Assembly: GCF_001422365.1 (NCBI RefSeq)
Contig: NZ_LMMT01000036.1
Location: 3,823 to 67,822 of the forward strand
Direction of reading: 5' to 3'
From: Pseudorhodoferax sp. Leaf265
GTDB taxonomy: Bacteria; Pseudomonadota; Gammaproteobacteria; Burkholderiales; Burkholderiaceae_C
DNA: 64,000 bases
Under the pieces are notes generated by a model, which had not been told where the DNA came from, searched no databases, and was given only the letters and a program-made list of their open reading frames with translations. Below, piece by piece: positions 6,787 through 16,264 of the stretch. Position 1 is the first letter of the stretch. Each line of letters opens with the position of its first letter. The position numbers were made by a program, and so were the translations under genes.

Positions 6787-7989
6787 TCAGCGGCCGCCCT
6801 CGGCGGCCCGCGCCGACAGCCTGGCGCGCAACAGCGCCACGCAACACAGGCCAGTCGGCACCGCCAGCCCCAGATAGCCCGCGCGGTAGGTCCCGAACAG
6901 GGCCGACAAGGCGCCGAACACCGGCGGCCCCAGCACCACCCCGAAGAACGTGAACGCCAGCGTGCCCCCCGTGGCCACGCCAGCCAGGCCGGGCGGCGCC
7001 TGGCGCGCCACCTCGGCCAGGTAGACGCCATTCCAGCCGATCGCCGACGCACCGAACACCACGAGCACGGCCAGCACCAGCCATTGCGGCAGGGCAGGCG
7101 AGAGCAACGCCGTCGCCACGCTGCCCAGCGCCATGACGGCAGCCAGCAGCGCCAGCATGCGGCGCGCGCCCATGCCGCGGTCGGCCACCCAGCCCCACAG
7201 GATGCGCCCCACCACGCCGCCCAGTTGCGCGAGCGAGAGCGCCAGCCCCGCGGCCACGAGCCCGTAGGCCAGGCCCTCGTTGAGGTAGGTCACGAGGTAG
7301 GTCGTCAGCGAGAGCTGGGCGATCGAGAACACGAAGGAGCAGGCGGCCAGCATCTTGAGCGCCGGATGTCCGAGCACGAGCCGGATCGGCTGCGCGAGGT
7401 TGCCCAGCGCCATGGGCTTGTCGGCCTGGCGGTCGGCGTCGAGTTCGGCGCGCAGCGGCTGGGCGACGACGGCGCAGACCAGACTGGCCGCGGCCGAGGC
7501 CAGCAGCGCGCCCTGCCAGCCCAGCAGCAGCATCAGGCTGGGCACCAGTGCCCCGGCCAGCATGCCGCCCAGCGGCACGCCGGTCTGCTTGACCGAGAAC
7601 ACCAGCGACATGCGGTGCGCGGGCGTGCTCTTGCTGAGCAGGTGCGAGCTCGAGGGCGTGATGGGCCCGTAGCCCAGACCGATCAACACCGCGCCGACGG
7701 CGCTGGCGACCGTGGACGGCACGGCGCACAGGGCCAGGCCGGCGGCGCACAGCACCAGCCCGGCCTGGCTCACGCGGATCGCGCCGAAGCGCGCCACGGC
7801 CGTGCCGGCCGCCAGGCTCGCGGCCATGGCGCCGGCATAGACCAGGGCCACGTAGACGCCGACCAACGCGGCCGACACGCCCAGCGCGGGCGCCACCACG
7901 GGCGCCATGACCGGCAAGGTCAGCAAGGCCATCGACACCATGGCCTGCACGGCCAGCGTGATGGCCAGGGTCATCCAGGGGCCGGTCAT
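6787..7989 (-). CDS. MFS transporter, aromatic/organic acid type
   Basis: 400-residue protein with about twelve hydrophobic segments, arranged as two six-helix halves around a polar loop near residue 195 (RAELDADRQADK). The loop2-3 region reads GTAVARFGAIRVSQ and the second-half loop reads WGWVADRGMGARR, both typical of MFS. The substrate is not recognisable. It is co-oriented with the IclR gene 64 bp upstream, so it may take part in uptake for the adjacent beta-ketoadipate operon; that is inference. ATG 7989 is chosen because GGAG lies nine bases upstream. Confidence 0.85.
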   Translation of the reverse strand: MTGPWMTLAITLAVQAMVSMALLTLPVMAPVVAPALGVSAALVGVYVALVYAGAMAASLAAGTAVARFGAIRVSQAGLVLCAAGLALCAVPSTVASAVGAVLIGLGYGPITPSSSHLLSKSTPAHRMSLVFSVKQTGVPLGGMLAGALVPSLMLLLGWQGALLASAAASLVCAVVAQPLRAELDADRQADKPMALGNLAQPIRLVLGHPALKMLAACSFVFSIAQLSLTTYLVTYLNEGLAYGLVAAGLALSLAQLGGVVGRILWGWVADRGMGARRMLALLAAVMALGSVATALLSPALPQWLVLAVLVVFGASAIGWNGVYLAEVARQAPPGLAGVATGGTLAFTFFGVVLGPPVFGALSALFGTYRAGYLGLAVPTGLCCVALLRARLSARAAEGGR

Positions 7990-8053
7990 CGTTGTTGCTC
8001 CATGGCGCCGCACTGTAGCGGCATGCCTGCCCCGGAGCCGACGCCCAGTGGGC

Positions 8054-8854
8054 TCAGCCGCGCAGCATCCTCTGCCCGATGGCCTGCGCGGCCGACAGCA
8101 GGGCGGGCAGCATCTCCTCGCGCATCTGCGTCTCGCTCGTGCGGTTGGCCTGGCCGCTCACGTTGAGCGCGGCCACGGTGCGGCCCGCGCGGTCCACCAG
8201 CGGCGCCGCGATCGAGATCAGGCCCTCTTCCAGTTCCTGGTTCACGAGGCACCAGCCCTGCGCGCGCACCGCGCGGATGCGCGCCAGCAGCCCTGCGTCA
8301 TCGAGCGTGGTGTGGGCGGTGTGGCGCTCGCGCGGCAGCCGGGCCAGGCGCTGGAGCAACTCGTCCTCGGGCAGCGCCGCCAGCAGCACGCGGCCCATCG
8401 AGGTCCAGAACGCCGGCAGGCGCGAGCCCACGCCGAGGTTGGTGCGCATGATCTTGTGCGTGGGCACGCGCAGCACGTAGACGATGTCCAAGCCCTCGAG
8501 CACGGCGGCCGAGCTCGACTCGCGCACGCGCTCCACGAGGTCTTCCATCACGGGCTCGGCCAGGTTCCAGATCGGCAGCGAGGACAGGTAGGCGAAGCCC
8601 AGGTCCAACAGCCGCGCCGTCGGCCGGAACAGCCGGCCGTCGGTCTCCACATAGCCCAGCGCCTGCAGGGTCAGGAGGATGCGCCGCGCCCCAGCCCGCG
8701 TGAGGCCGGTGCGCGCCGCCACTTCGCTCAGCGTCTGCTGCGGCGCCTGGGCGCTGAAGGAGCGGATGACTTCCAGCCCGCGCGCGAACGACTGCACGTA
8801 GCTGTCGCCGGGCCTGGGTGTCGCCAAAGCGTCTGCGGAGTTGTCGGTGGCCAT
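8054..8854 (-). CDS. IclR-family transcriptional regulator of the pca operon (PcaR/PcaU-like)
   Basis: 266-residue regulator with a winged helix at about residues 15-80 (LSEVAARTGLTRAGARRILLTL) and an IclR effector-binding domain after it (TNLGVGSRLPAFWTSMGRVLLA; QGWCLVNQELEEGLISIAAPL). This is the pattern of PcaR, PcaU and PobR, which respond to beta-ketoadipate, protocatechuate or 4-hydroxybenzoate. It diverges from pcaI with overlapping control sequences. GTG at 8866 (VNTLMATD) is an alternative start. Family assignment is firm; control of the adjacent operon is inferred from position and from the palindromes at 8881-8904. Confidence 0.9.
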   Translation of the reverse strand: MATDNSADALATPRPGDSYVQSFARGLEVIRSFSAQAPQQTLSEVAARTGLTRAGARRILLTLQALGYVETDGRLFRPTARLLDLGFAYLSSLPIWNLAEPVMEDLVERVRESSSAAVLEGLDIVYVLRVPTHKIMRTNLGVGSRLPAFWTSMGRVLLAALPEDELLQRLARLPRERHTAHTTLDDAGLLARIRAVRAQGWCLVNQELEEGLISIAAPLVDRAGRTVAALNVSGQANRTSETQMREEMLPALLSAAQAIGQRMLRG

Positions 8855-8866
8855 GAGGGTGTTCAC

Positions 8867-8872
8867 TATAAT
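8867..8872 (+). promoter_or_regulatory. -10 box (TATAAT) of the pca operon
   Basis: A perfect TATAAT in a genome where such A/T words are rare. It lies 61 bases before the pcaI start and just inside the divergent IclR leader. No good -35 is seen at 16-18 bp (TTGTCG at 8841 is 20 bp away), as expected for an activator-dependent promoter. Confidence 0.55.
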
Positions 8873-8880
8873 TCTTTTAG

Positions 8881-8904
8881 CGAACAAATGTTCGTATGTA
8901 GAAC
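8881..8904. promoter_or_regulatory. Probable IclR-type operator
   Basis: Two overlapping inverted repeats: CGAAC-AAAT-GTTCG (8881-8894) and GTTC-GTATGTA-GAAC (8890-8904). They share the GTTC arm, so three GAAC/GTTC half-sites are evenly placed, with a fourth copy GAACAAAT at 8901. IclR proteins of the Pca group bind multi-repeat palindromes of this kind. The site covers the expected transcription start of pcaI. Confidence 0.5.
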
Positions 8905-8927
8905 AAATTTTGTTTGAGGAGCATGCA

Positions 8928-9629
8928 GTGATCGACAAGATTGCAGAGTCCGTCGCGTCCGCACTGGCGGACGTGCGCGACGGTTCCACCGTCCTGATCG
9001 GTGGCTTCGGCACGGCCGGCATCCCGGCCGAACTCATCGACGGGCTGATCGCCCAAGGCGCGCGCGACCTCACCGTCGTCAACAACAACGCGGGCAATGG
9101 CGACGCGGGCCTGGCGGCACTGCTGGCCACAGGCCGCGTGCGCAAGATCATCTGCAGCTTCCCGCGCCAGGCCGACAGCTACGTGTTCGACAACCTGTAC
9201 CGCAGCGGCAAGATCGAGCTGGAGATCGTGCCCCAGGGCAACCTGGCCGAGCGCATGCGCGCCGCCGGCGCCGGCATCGGCGCCTTCTTCTGCCCCACGG
9301 CCTACGGCACGGAACTGGCCAAGGGCAAGGAAACGCGCGAGATCAATGGCAAGCACTACGTGCTGGAGTACCCGATCCATGGCGACGTGGCGCTGATCAA
9401 GGCCGAGCGCGGCGACCGCTGGGGCAACCTGACCTACCGCCTGTCCGCGCGCAACTTCGGCCCCGTGATGGCCATGGCCGCGCGCCAGACCATCGCCTCG
9501 GTCCACGAGGTCGTGGAGCTCGGCGCGCTGGACCCCGAGGCCATCGTCACCCCCGGCATCTTCGTCAGCAAGATCGTCAAGATCGACCGCGTGGCCACGC
9601 AGGCCGCCGGCTTCAAGAAGGCGGCATGA
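8928..9629 (+). CDS. pcaI: 3-oxoadipate CoA-transferase subunit A
   Basis: 233-residue alpha subunit of the enzyme that transfers CoA from succinyl-CoA to beta-ketoadipate. The family Gly-rich loop (VLIGGFGTAGIPAELIDGL) is near residues 20-38, followed by VVNNNAGNG, the CoA-transferase I core GAFFCPTAYGTELAKGKE, and KAERGDRWGNLTYR. The start is GTG 8928 because GAGGAG lies six bases upstream; the longer open frame to 8841 runs through the promoter. It overlaps pcaJ by four bases and heads a long operon. Confidence 0.95.
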   Translation: MIDKIAESVASALADVRDGSTVLIGGFGTAGIPAELIDGLIAQGARDLTVVNNNAGNGDAGLAALLATGRVRKIICSFPRQADSYVFDNLYRSGKIELEIVPQGNLAERMRAAGAGIGAFFCPTAYGTELAKGKETREINGKHYVLEYPIHGDVALIKAERGDRWGNLTYRLSARNFGPVMAMAARQTIASVHEVVELGALDPEAIVTPGIFVSKIVKIDRVATQAAGFKKAA

Positions 9630-10276
9630 ACATGGCCTACACCAAACGCAGCAAAGACGCCCTGGCCCGCCTGGTCGCGCAGGACATCCCCGACGGCGCC
9701 TACGTGAACCTGGGCATCGGCCAGCCCACGCTGGTGGCCAACCACATCCCGGCCGGCCGCGAGGTCATCCTGCAAAGCGAGAACGGCATCCTGGGCATGG
9801 GCCCGGCGCCCGCCGCGGGCAGCGAGGACTACGACCTCATCAACGCCGGCAAGCAGCCCGTCACGCTGCTGGCGGGCGGCGCCTTCTTCCACCACGCCGA
9901 CAGCTTCGCGATGATGCGCGGCGGCCACCTGGACATCTGCGTGCTGGGCGCCTTCCAGGTCTCGGCCACGGGCGATCTGGCCAACTGGAGCACGGGCGAG
10001 CCCGGCGCCATTCCCGCCGTGGGCGGCGCCATGGACCTGGCCATCGGTGCCAAGCAGACCTGGGTCATGATGGACCTGCTGACCAAGCAGGGCGTCAGCA
10101 AGATCGTCCAGCAGTGCAGCTACCCGCTGACCGGCCTGGCCTGCGTCAAGCGCATCTACACCGACCTCGCCACCTTCGCCATCACGCCAGGCGGCGTGCG
10201 CGTGGTCGATGCCGTGGACGGCCTGTCCCACGCCGAGCTGGAACAGCTCGTCGGCCTGCCCCTTCTCAAGGACTGA
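9626..10276 (+). CDS. pcaJ: 3-oxoadipate CoA-transferase subunit B
   Basis: 216-residue beta subunit carrying the catalytic Glu in the SENG motif (REVILQSENGILGMGP), which forms the glutamyl-CoA intermediate. VNLGIGQPTLVANHI near the N-terminus is also typical. It starts within the pcaI stop (ATGA overlap), so the two subunits are translationally coupled. The thiolase gene follows four bases after its stop. Confidence 0.96.
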   Translation: MNMAYTKRSKDALARLVAQDIPDGAYVNLGIGQPTLVANHIPAGREVILQSENGILGMGPAPAAGSEDYDLINAGKQPVTLLAGGAFFHHADSFAMMRGGHLDICVLGAFQVSATGDLANWSTGEPGAIPAVGGAMDLAIGAKQTWVMMDLLTKQGVSKIVQQCSYPLTGLACVKRIYTDLATFAITPGGVRVVDAVDGLSHAELEQLVGLPLLKD

Positions 10277-10280
10277 TCCC

Positions 10281-11486
<1,206 letters not shown>

Positions 11487-11497
11487 GTGGGGACGGC

Positions 11498-12292
11498 ATG
11501 AGCGATACCCTCGTCCCCACCGCCAATGGCAGCCTGCGCGTGCGCGTCGAAGGCCCGGCCGACGCCCCCGCCCTGGTGCTGTCCAACTCCCTGGGCACCA
11601 CGCTGGAGATGTGGGATGCCCAGGCCGCGCACTTTGCCACGGACTACCGCGTGGTGCGCTACGACACGCGCGGCCACGGCGGCAGCACCGTCTCGTCCGG
11701 CCCCTACGGCTTCGACCTGCTGGGCGCCGATGTGCTCGCCATCCTGGACGCGCTGGGCATCGCCCGTGCGCACTTCTGCGGCATCTCCATGGGCGGCTTC
11801 ACCGGCCTGTGGCTGGGCGTGCATGCGGCCCATCGGCTGGACCGCCTGTTCGTCGCCAACAGCGCCGCCAGGATCGGCACCGCCGAAGGCTGGACCGCGC
11901 GTGCCGCGCTGGTGCGCGCACAGGGCGCCGCCGCCATGGCCGAACTCGCCGCCTCCTCGCCCAGCCGCTGGTTCACCGAGGCCTTCACCGCCGCCCAGCC
12001 CGCCCTGGTGCAGCGGGCCCAGTCCTGGATCGCCGGCATCGCCCCGGAAGGCTACGCCGCCTGCTGCGAGGCACTGGCCCAGGCCGACCTGCGCACCGCC
12101 ATCGCGCGCATCGCCGTGCCCACGCTGCTCGTGGCCGGCAGCGCCGATCCCGTGACCACGGTGGCCGATGCGCAGGCCATGCAATCCGCCATCGCCGGCG
12201 CGCAGCTGGTGGAGGTGCCGGCCTCGCACCTGTCCAACCTCGAAGCGCCGCAGGCCTTCGACCAGGCGCTGGCGCAGTTCCTGCGCGGCTGA
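11498..12292 (+). CDS. pcaD: 3-oxoadipate enol-lactonase
   Basis: 264-residue alpha/beta hydrolase that opens beta-ketoadipate enol-lactone to beta-ketoadipate. The nucleophile elbow is GISMGG (about residue 95), the acid is in GSADPVTT, and the His is in ASHLSNLEAP near the end. The N-terminus ANGSLRVRVEGP and SNSLGTTLEMWD are typical of PcaD rather than other hydrolases. It starts 11 bases after pcaF. With the muconolactone isomerase at 15948 it completes the path from muconolactone to central metabolism. Confidence 0.94.
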   Translation: MSDTLVPTANGSLRVRVEGPADAPALVLSNSLGTTLEMWDAQAAHFATDYRVVRYDTRGHGGSTVSSGPYGFDLLGADVLAILDALGIARAHFCGISMGGFTGLWLGVHAAHRLDRLFVANSAARIGTAEGWTARAALVRAQGAAAMAELAASSPSRWFTEAFTAAQPALVQRAQSWIAGIAPEGYAACCEALAQADLRTAIARIAVPTLLVAGSADPVTTVADAQAMQSAIAGAQLVEVPASHLSNLEAPQAFDQALAQFLRG

Positions 12293-12308
12293 GTTGGCGG
12301 AACCAGCC

Positions 12309-13379
12309 ATGACGACCACCGCAGCCGCCAACCCGCGCTGGAAGCAGCGCCCGCCGGGCTCCACCTGGGGCGATTTCGGCCCCGACGACCAGCTGGGCCG
12401 CCTGAACCTGCTGACGGCCGAGAAGGTGCGCCAGGGCGTGGCCGAAGTCCGCGAAGGGCGCAGCTTCGCGCTGAGCCTGCCGCTGGACTATCCCGGCGGC
12501 AACGCACTCAACGCCAACCGGCAACCGCCCGTGCTGCGCCCCCTGCTGCGCAAGGGGCTGGTGAACTTCAACTGCCTGCTGGGCGAGCTGGAACCCGGCC
12601 GCACCGACGTGCTGTCCGACGACCTCGCGATCCTGCACCTGCAGTACTCCACCCAATGGGACGGCTTCGCCCATGTGGGCGCGCTGTTCGATGCCAACGG
12701 CGACGGCCTGCCCGAGCCGCTCTACTACAACGGCTTCGCGGCCGGCCGCGACATCGCCGGCCCCAGCGACGTGCGCGACGCGGGTGTGCCCGCAACGCCC
12801 GGCGCCGCCGTCAGCACCTCTGCCGCGCACGCACTGGGCATCGAGGGCATGGCACGCACCGGCGTGCAGGGGCGCGGCGTGATGGTCGACCTGCACGCCC
12901 ATCTGGGCAATGCCTACACCGTGGTCGGCTACGACCAGCTGATGCGCGTGCTCGAGACCGATGGCGTCGTGGTGGAGCCTGGCGACATGGTCTGCTTGCA
13001 CACCGGCTTTGCCGAGGTGGTGCTGGGCATGCACAAGCGGCCGGACCCGGCGGTGCTGGCCGCCAGCTGCGCCGTGCTGGACGGCCGCGACGAGCGCCTG
13101 CTGCAATGGATCACCGACAGCCAGATCGCCGCCATCGCGGCCGACAACTATGCCGTCGAGGCCTTTCCGGCCAAGGCCGGGCCGGCCTGCTGCGCCGCCC
13201 TGCCGCTGCACGAGCACTGCTTGTTCAAGCTCGGCGTGCACCTGGGCGAGCTGTGGCATCTCACGCCGTTGGCAGGGTGGCTGCGCACGCATGGACGCCA
13301 CCGCTTCCTGCTGACGGCACCGCCGCTGAACCTGCCCGGGGCCGTGGCCTCGCCGGTCACGCCCGTCGCCACCGTCTAG
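12309..13379 (+). CDS. Cyclase-family (kynurenine formamidase-like) hydrolase
   Basis: 356-residue protein of the putative cyclase family, whose members are mostly metal-dependent hydrolases such as kynurenine formamidase and isatin hydrolase. Family marks are LSLPLDYPGG, the metal region HLQYSTQWDGFAHVG, GRGVMVDLHAHLG and GDMVCLHTGFAE. In the metal region the first two His of the canonical H-x-G-T-H-x-D-x3-H are Gln, as in the longer TQWD subgroup. It starts 16 bases after pcaD, so it probably acts on a pathway lactone or amide. The exact substrate is unknown. Confidence 0.85.
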   Translation: MTTTAAANPRWKQRPPGSTWGDFGPDDQLGRLNLLTAEKVRQGVAEVREGRSFALSLPLDYPGGNALNANRQPPVLRPLLRKGLVNFNCLLGELEPGRTDVLSDDLAILHLQYSTQWDGFAHVGALFDANGDGLPEPLYYNGFAAGRDIAGPSDVRDAGVPATPGAAVSTSAAHALGIEGMARTGVQGRGVMVDLHAHLGNAYTVVGYDQLMRVLETDGVVVEPGDMVCLHTGFAEVVLGMHKRPDPAVLAASCAVLDGRDERLLQWITDSQIAAIAADNYAVEAFPAKAGPACCAALPLHEHCLFKLGVHLGELWHLTPLAGWLRTHGRHRFLLTAPPLNLPGAVASPVTPVATV

Positions 13380-13474
13380 CAAACCTCCGGGCGGCCACGG
13401 CCGCCCGACCCCATGCACCACAGGCCCCATCGCGCACCGGCCTGTGGCGAAACGCCGCGCATCTGGAGACCGCC

Positions 13475-13771
13475 GTGCCCTTCATCATCGAAACCTTCGA
13501 CAAGCCGAACCACCAGTCCGTGCGCCAGGCGCACCGGCCGGCCCACCTGGCCTTCCTGGAGCAGCACAAGCACCTGCTGCTGGCCTGCGGCGCCAAGCTG
13601 GCCGACGACGGCAGCGACCTGGGCGGTGGCCTGTACGTGGTGGCGCTGGACAGCCGCGAGGAAGCCAAGCGCTTCATCGAGGCCGATCCCTTCCATGCCG
13701 CCGGCCTGTTCGAGCGGGTGACGCTCACACGCTGGCGCAAGGCCTACGTGGACGGCCACTGCCACCTCTGA
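13475..13771 (+). CDS. YciI-like protein
   Basis: 98-residue YciI-like alpha/beta-barrel protein. The conserved His is in RQAHRPAHLAFL and the Asp-containing loop is GAKLADDGSDLGGGLYVV; both are the usual YciI active-site elements. Relatives of this fold include 5-chloromuconolactone dehalogenase and muconolactone isomerase. GTG 13475 is used because GGAG lies about seven bases upstream. It sits between the cyclase and SDR genes, so action on a muconolactone-like compound is a reasonable guess. Confidence 0.82.
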   Translation: MPFIIETFDKPNHQSVRQAHRPAHLAFLEQHKHLLLACGAKLADDGSDLGGGLYVVALDSREEAKRFIEADPFHAAGLFERVTLTRWRKAYVDGHCHL

Positions 13772-13809
13772 ACCCCGGCCCTTCCCGCTTGCGACCCAGG
13801 AGAACAACC

Positions 13810-14535
13810 ATGACAACCCATCCTTCCCGTGAACGCGTGCTGATCACCGGCGGCGGCGCCGGCATCGGCGCGGCCACCGCTGAACGCTGCCGCGCCGACG
13901 GCTACGAGCCCGTCGTCATCGACCGCACGGTGGACCATGTGCCCGGCGGCATCCAGGCCGACCTGTCCAACCCCGAGGAAACCGCGCGCGCGCTGCAGCA
14001 GGCGCTGGCCGGCGGCCCGATCACGCGGCTCGTCAACAACGTGGGCATCGTGGTGCCGGCCGCGACGGCCGAGCAGACGCTGGCCCAGTTCGACCTGGCC
14101 GTGGCGCTGAACCTGCGCTGCGCGCTGCAGTGCCTGCAGGCCCTGCTGCCGGGCATGCAGGCCGCGGGCTTCGGCCGCGTCGTGAACATGTCCTCGCGCG
14201 CGGCACTGGGCAAGGAGCTGCGCACGGCCTACTCGGCCACCAAGGCCGGCCTGATCGGCATGACGCGGGTCTGGGCGCTGGAGCTGGGCCGCCATGGCAT
14301 CACGGCCAACGCCATCGGCCCCGGGCCGATCCGCACCGAGTTGTTCGACCGTGCCAACCCGCCCGACGCGCCGCGCACGCAGGCCATCATCGACGCGGTG
14401 CCGGTCAAGCGCGTCGGCACGCCGGACGACGTGGCGCACGCCGTGTCCTACCTGCTCGATGCCCGCAGCGGCTTCGTCACCGGCCAGGTGCTCTACGTCT
14501 GCGGCGGCATGACGGTCGGCGTGGCGGGCGTCTGA
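13810..14535 (+). CDS. SDR-family NAD(P)-dependent oxidoreductase
   Basis: 241-residue classical short-chain dehydrogenase. Visible features are the cofactor loop LITGGGAGIGAATAE, NNVG in place of NNAG, the catalytic Ser in VVNMSSRAALG, YSATKAG (YxxxK) and the PGPIRTELF substrate loop. It reduces or oxidises a hydroxyl group. Its place inside the beta-ketoadipate operon, after the cyclase and YciI-like genes, suggests a peripheral step feeding that pathway. AGGAGAACAACC precedes the ATG. Confidence 0.9.
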   Translation: MTTHPSRERVLITGGGAGIGAATAERCRADGYEPVVIDRTVDHVPGGIQADLSNPEETARALQQALAGGPITRLVNNVGIVVPAATAEQTLAQFDLAVALNLRCALQCLQALLPGMQAAGFGRVVNMSSRAALGKELRTAYSATKAGLIGMTRVWALELGRHGITANAIGPGPIRTELFDRANPPDAPRTQAIIDAVPVKRVGTPDDVAHAVSYLLDARSGFVTGQVLYVCGGMTVGVAGV

Positions 14536-14572
14536 GCCGCACCGCCCTCTCCCTTTCTTCCCAACGGACTCC

Positions 14573-15913
14573 ATGTCGAAAATCACTGCGTTCTTCACCG
14601 AGCTGATGCGGCGTTACCTGCCCGATCCGTTCGTCTTCGCCATCATGCTCACGCTGCTCACCATGGCGCTCGCCTTCGGTGTGGAGAGCCGCCCGCTCCC
14701 GGCCGTCGTGCAGGACTGGGGCAAGGGCTTCTGGAGCCTGCTGGCCTTCACGACGCAGATGGCCGTGATCCTGGTGATGGGCTACGTGCTGGCCGCGGCG
14801 CCCATCGTCGACCGCTTCCTGAACCGCATCACCGAGCGCGTGCACACGCCGCGCCAGGCCATCATCGTCGCCACGCTGGTGGGCTGCATCGGCAGCTACC
14901 TGAACTGGGGCTTCGGCCTGGTGATCGGCGGCATCATGGCGCGCAAGCTGGCGCTCAAGGTCAAGGGCGTGCACTACCCGCTCATCATCGCCTCGGCCTA
15001 CACCGGCTTCACGATGTACAGCCTGGGCTTCTCGGCCACGATCCCGGTGCTGATCTCCACCAAGGGCCACGCCTTCGTAGGCAAGATGGGCCTGATCCCT
15101 CTGAGCGAGACCATCTTCTCGGCCCCCATCCTGCTCACCAGCCTGGCCGTGCTGATCGCGCTGCCGCTGCTCAACGCCACCATGCACCCCAAGGCCGGCG
15201 AGCCCGTCACCGAACTGGACCCGGCCAGCGTGGCGGCCGACGCCAAAGCGGGCGGCGACGCGCACCAACTGCTGGGCGACGAGAAGACGCTGGCCTACCG
15301 GTTGAACAACAGCCGCCTGCTCAGCCTGCTGATCGGCCTGTGCGGCATGGCCTACGTGGTGATGCACTTCGTGCAGGGCGGCAACCTCGACCTGAATATG
15401 ATCAACTTCTTCATCCTGTTCCTGGGCGTGCTGCTGCTCGGCACACCGATGAAGTACGTCGAGAAGCTCAACGAAGGCGTCAAGACGATCGGCGGGATCA
15501 TCCTGCAGTTCCCCTTCTACGCCGGCATCATGGCCATCATGCACGGCTCGGGTCTGGTGGAGTCCATCGCCCACCTGTTCGTGAGCGTGTCCAGCGCGAA
15601 CACGCTGCCGCTGTGGGGCCTGGTCAGCTCGTTCGTCATCAATTTCTTCGCGCCGTCCGGCGGCGGCCACTGGGTGCTGCAGGGGCCGTTCATGATCGAC
15701 GCCGCCCACACGCTCGGTGCCTCGCAGGCGCAGACCGCGATGTCGGTGATGCTGGGCAACGGCTGGAACGACCTGGTGCAGCCGTTCTGGATCCTGCCAG
15801 CGCTCGCACTGTCCAAGCTCAAGCTCAAGGACATCATGGGCTACACGGTGGTGTCCATGCTGCTGGTCGGCGCCATCTACGCCGCCACCATGGTGATCTG
15901 GCCGCATCTTTGA
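14573..15913 (+). CDS. AtoE-type short-chain carboxylate transporter
   Basis: 446-residue membrane protein of the AtoE/short-chain fatty acid transporter family, with about ten to twelve hydrophobic helices. Typical segments are RYLPDPFVFAIMLTLLTM at the N-terminus, GSYLNWGFGLVIGG, and NFFAPSGGGHWVLQGPFM near the C-terminal third. The family moves acetoacetate or butyrate with protons. Inside a pca operon the cargo is more likely an aromatic acid or a lactone intermediate, which is inference. It is followed by the isomerase gene 34 bases later. Confidence 0.9.
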   Translation: MSKITAFFTELMRRYLPDPFVFAIMLTLLTMALAFGVESRPLPAVVQDWGKGFWSLLAFTTQMAVILVMGYVLAAAPIVDRFLNRITERVHTPRQAIIVATLVGCIGSYLNWGFGLVIGGIMARKLALKVKGVHYPLIIASAYTGFTMYSLGFSATIPVLISTKGHAFVGKMGLIPLSETIFSAPILLTSLAVLIALPLLNATMHPKAGEPVTELDPASVAADAKAGGDAHQLLGDEKTLAYRLNNSRLLSLLIGLCGMAYVVMHFVQGGNLDLNMINFFILFLGVLLLGTPMKYVEKLNEGVKTIGGIILQFPFYAGIMAIMHGSGLVESIAHLFVSVSSANTLPLWGLVSSFVINFFAPSGGGHWVLQGPFMIDAAHTLGASQAQTAMSVMLGNGWNDLVQPFWILPALALSKLKLKDIMGYTVVSMLLVGAIYAATMVIWPHL

Positions 15914-15947
15914 GCCGCCCCCCATCGTCTTTCCAAGGAGTCCCCAC

Positions 15948-16232
15948 ATGCTGTACATGGTCCACATGGTCGTGAACATCCCCGCCACCGTCAGCCCTGC
16001 CGAGGCCGACGAGATCAAGCGCCGCGAGAAGGCCTATTCGCAGGACCTGCAACGGGCCGGCAAGTGGCGCCACCTGTGGCGCGTCGTCGGCGAATACGCC
16101 AACGTGAGCATCTTCGACGTCGCCAGCAACGACGAGCTGCACACCCTGCTCAGCGGCCTGCCGCTGTTCCCCTACATGCAGATCAAGGTCACGCCGCTGG
16201 CCAACCACCCATCGTCCATCGTGCAGGAATAA
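15948..16232 (+). CDS. catC: Muconolactone delta-isomerase
   Basis: 94-residue small isomerase converting (+)-muconolactone to beta-ketoadipate enol-lactone, the substrate of PcaD. Length and sequence fit CatC (MLYMVHMVVNIPATVSPAEA; GEYANVSIFDVASNDELH; LPLFPYMQIKVTPLANHPS). AAGGAG lies eight bases before the ATG. The window has no catA (catechol dioxygenase) or catB (cycloisomerase), so the lactone must come from enzymes encoded elsewhere or from another source. Confidence 0.93.
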   Translation: MLYMVHMVVNIPATVSPAEADEIKRREKAYSQDLQRAGKWRHLWRVVGEYANVSIFDVASNDELHTLLSGLPLFPYMQIKVTPLANHPSSIVQE

Positions 16233-16264
16233 GACCTGCGCGATCCATTTTTCGAGGAGCATTG

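Noticed and set aside
6021-7052. 343-aa minus-strand frame across the PEP-CTERM gene
   Set aside because: It is antisense to a gene with signal peptide and sorting tag and lacks any recognisable domain.
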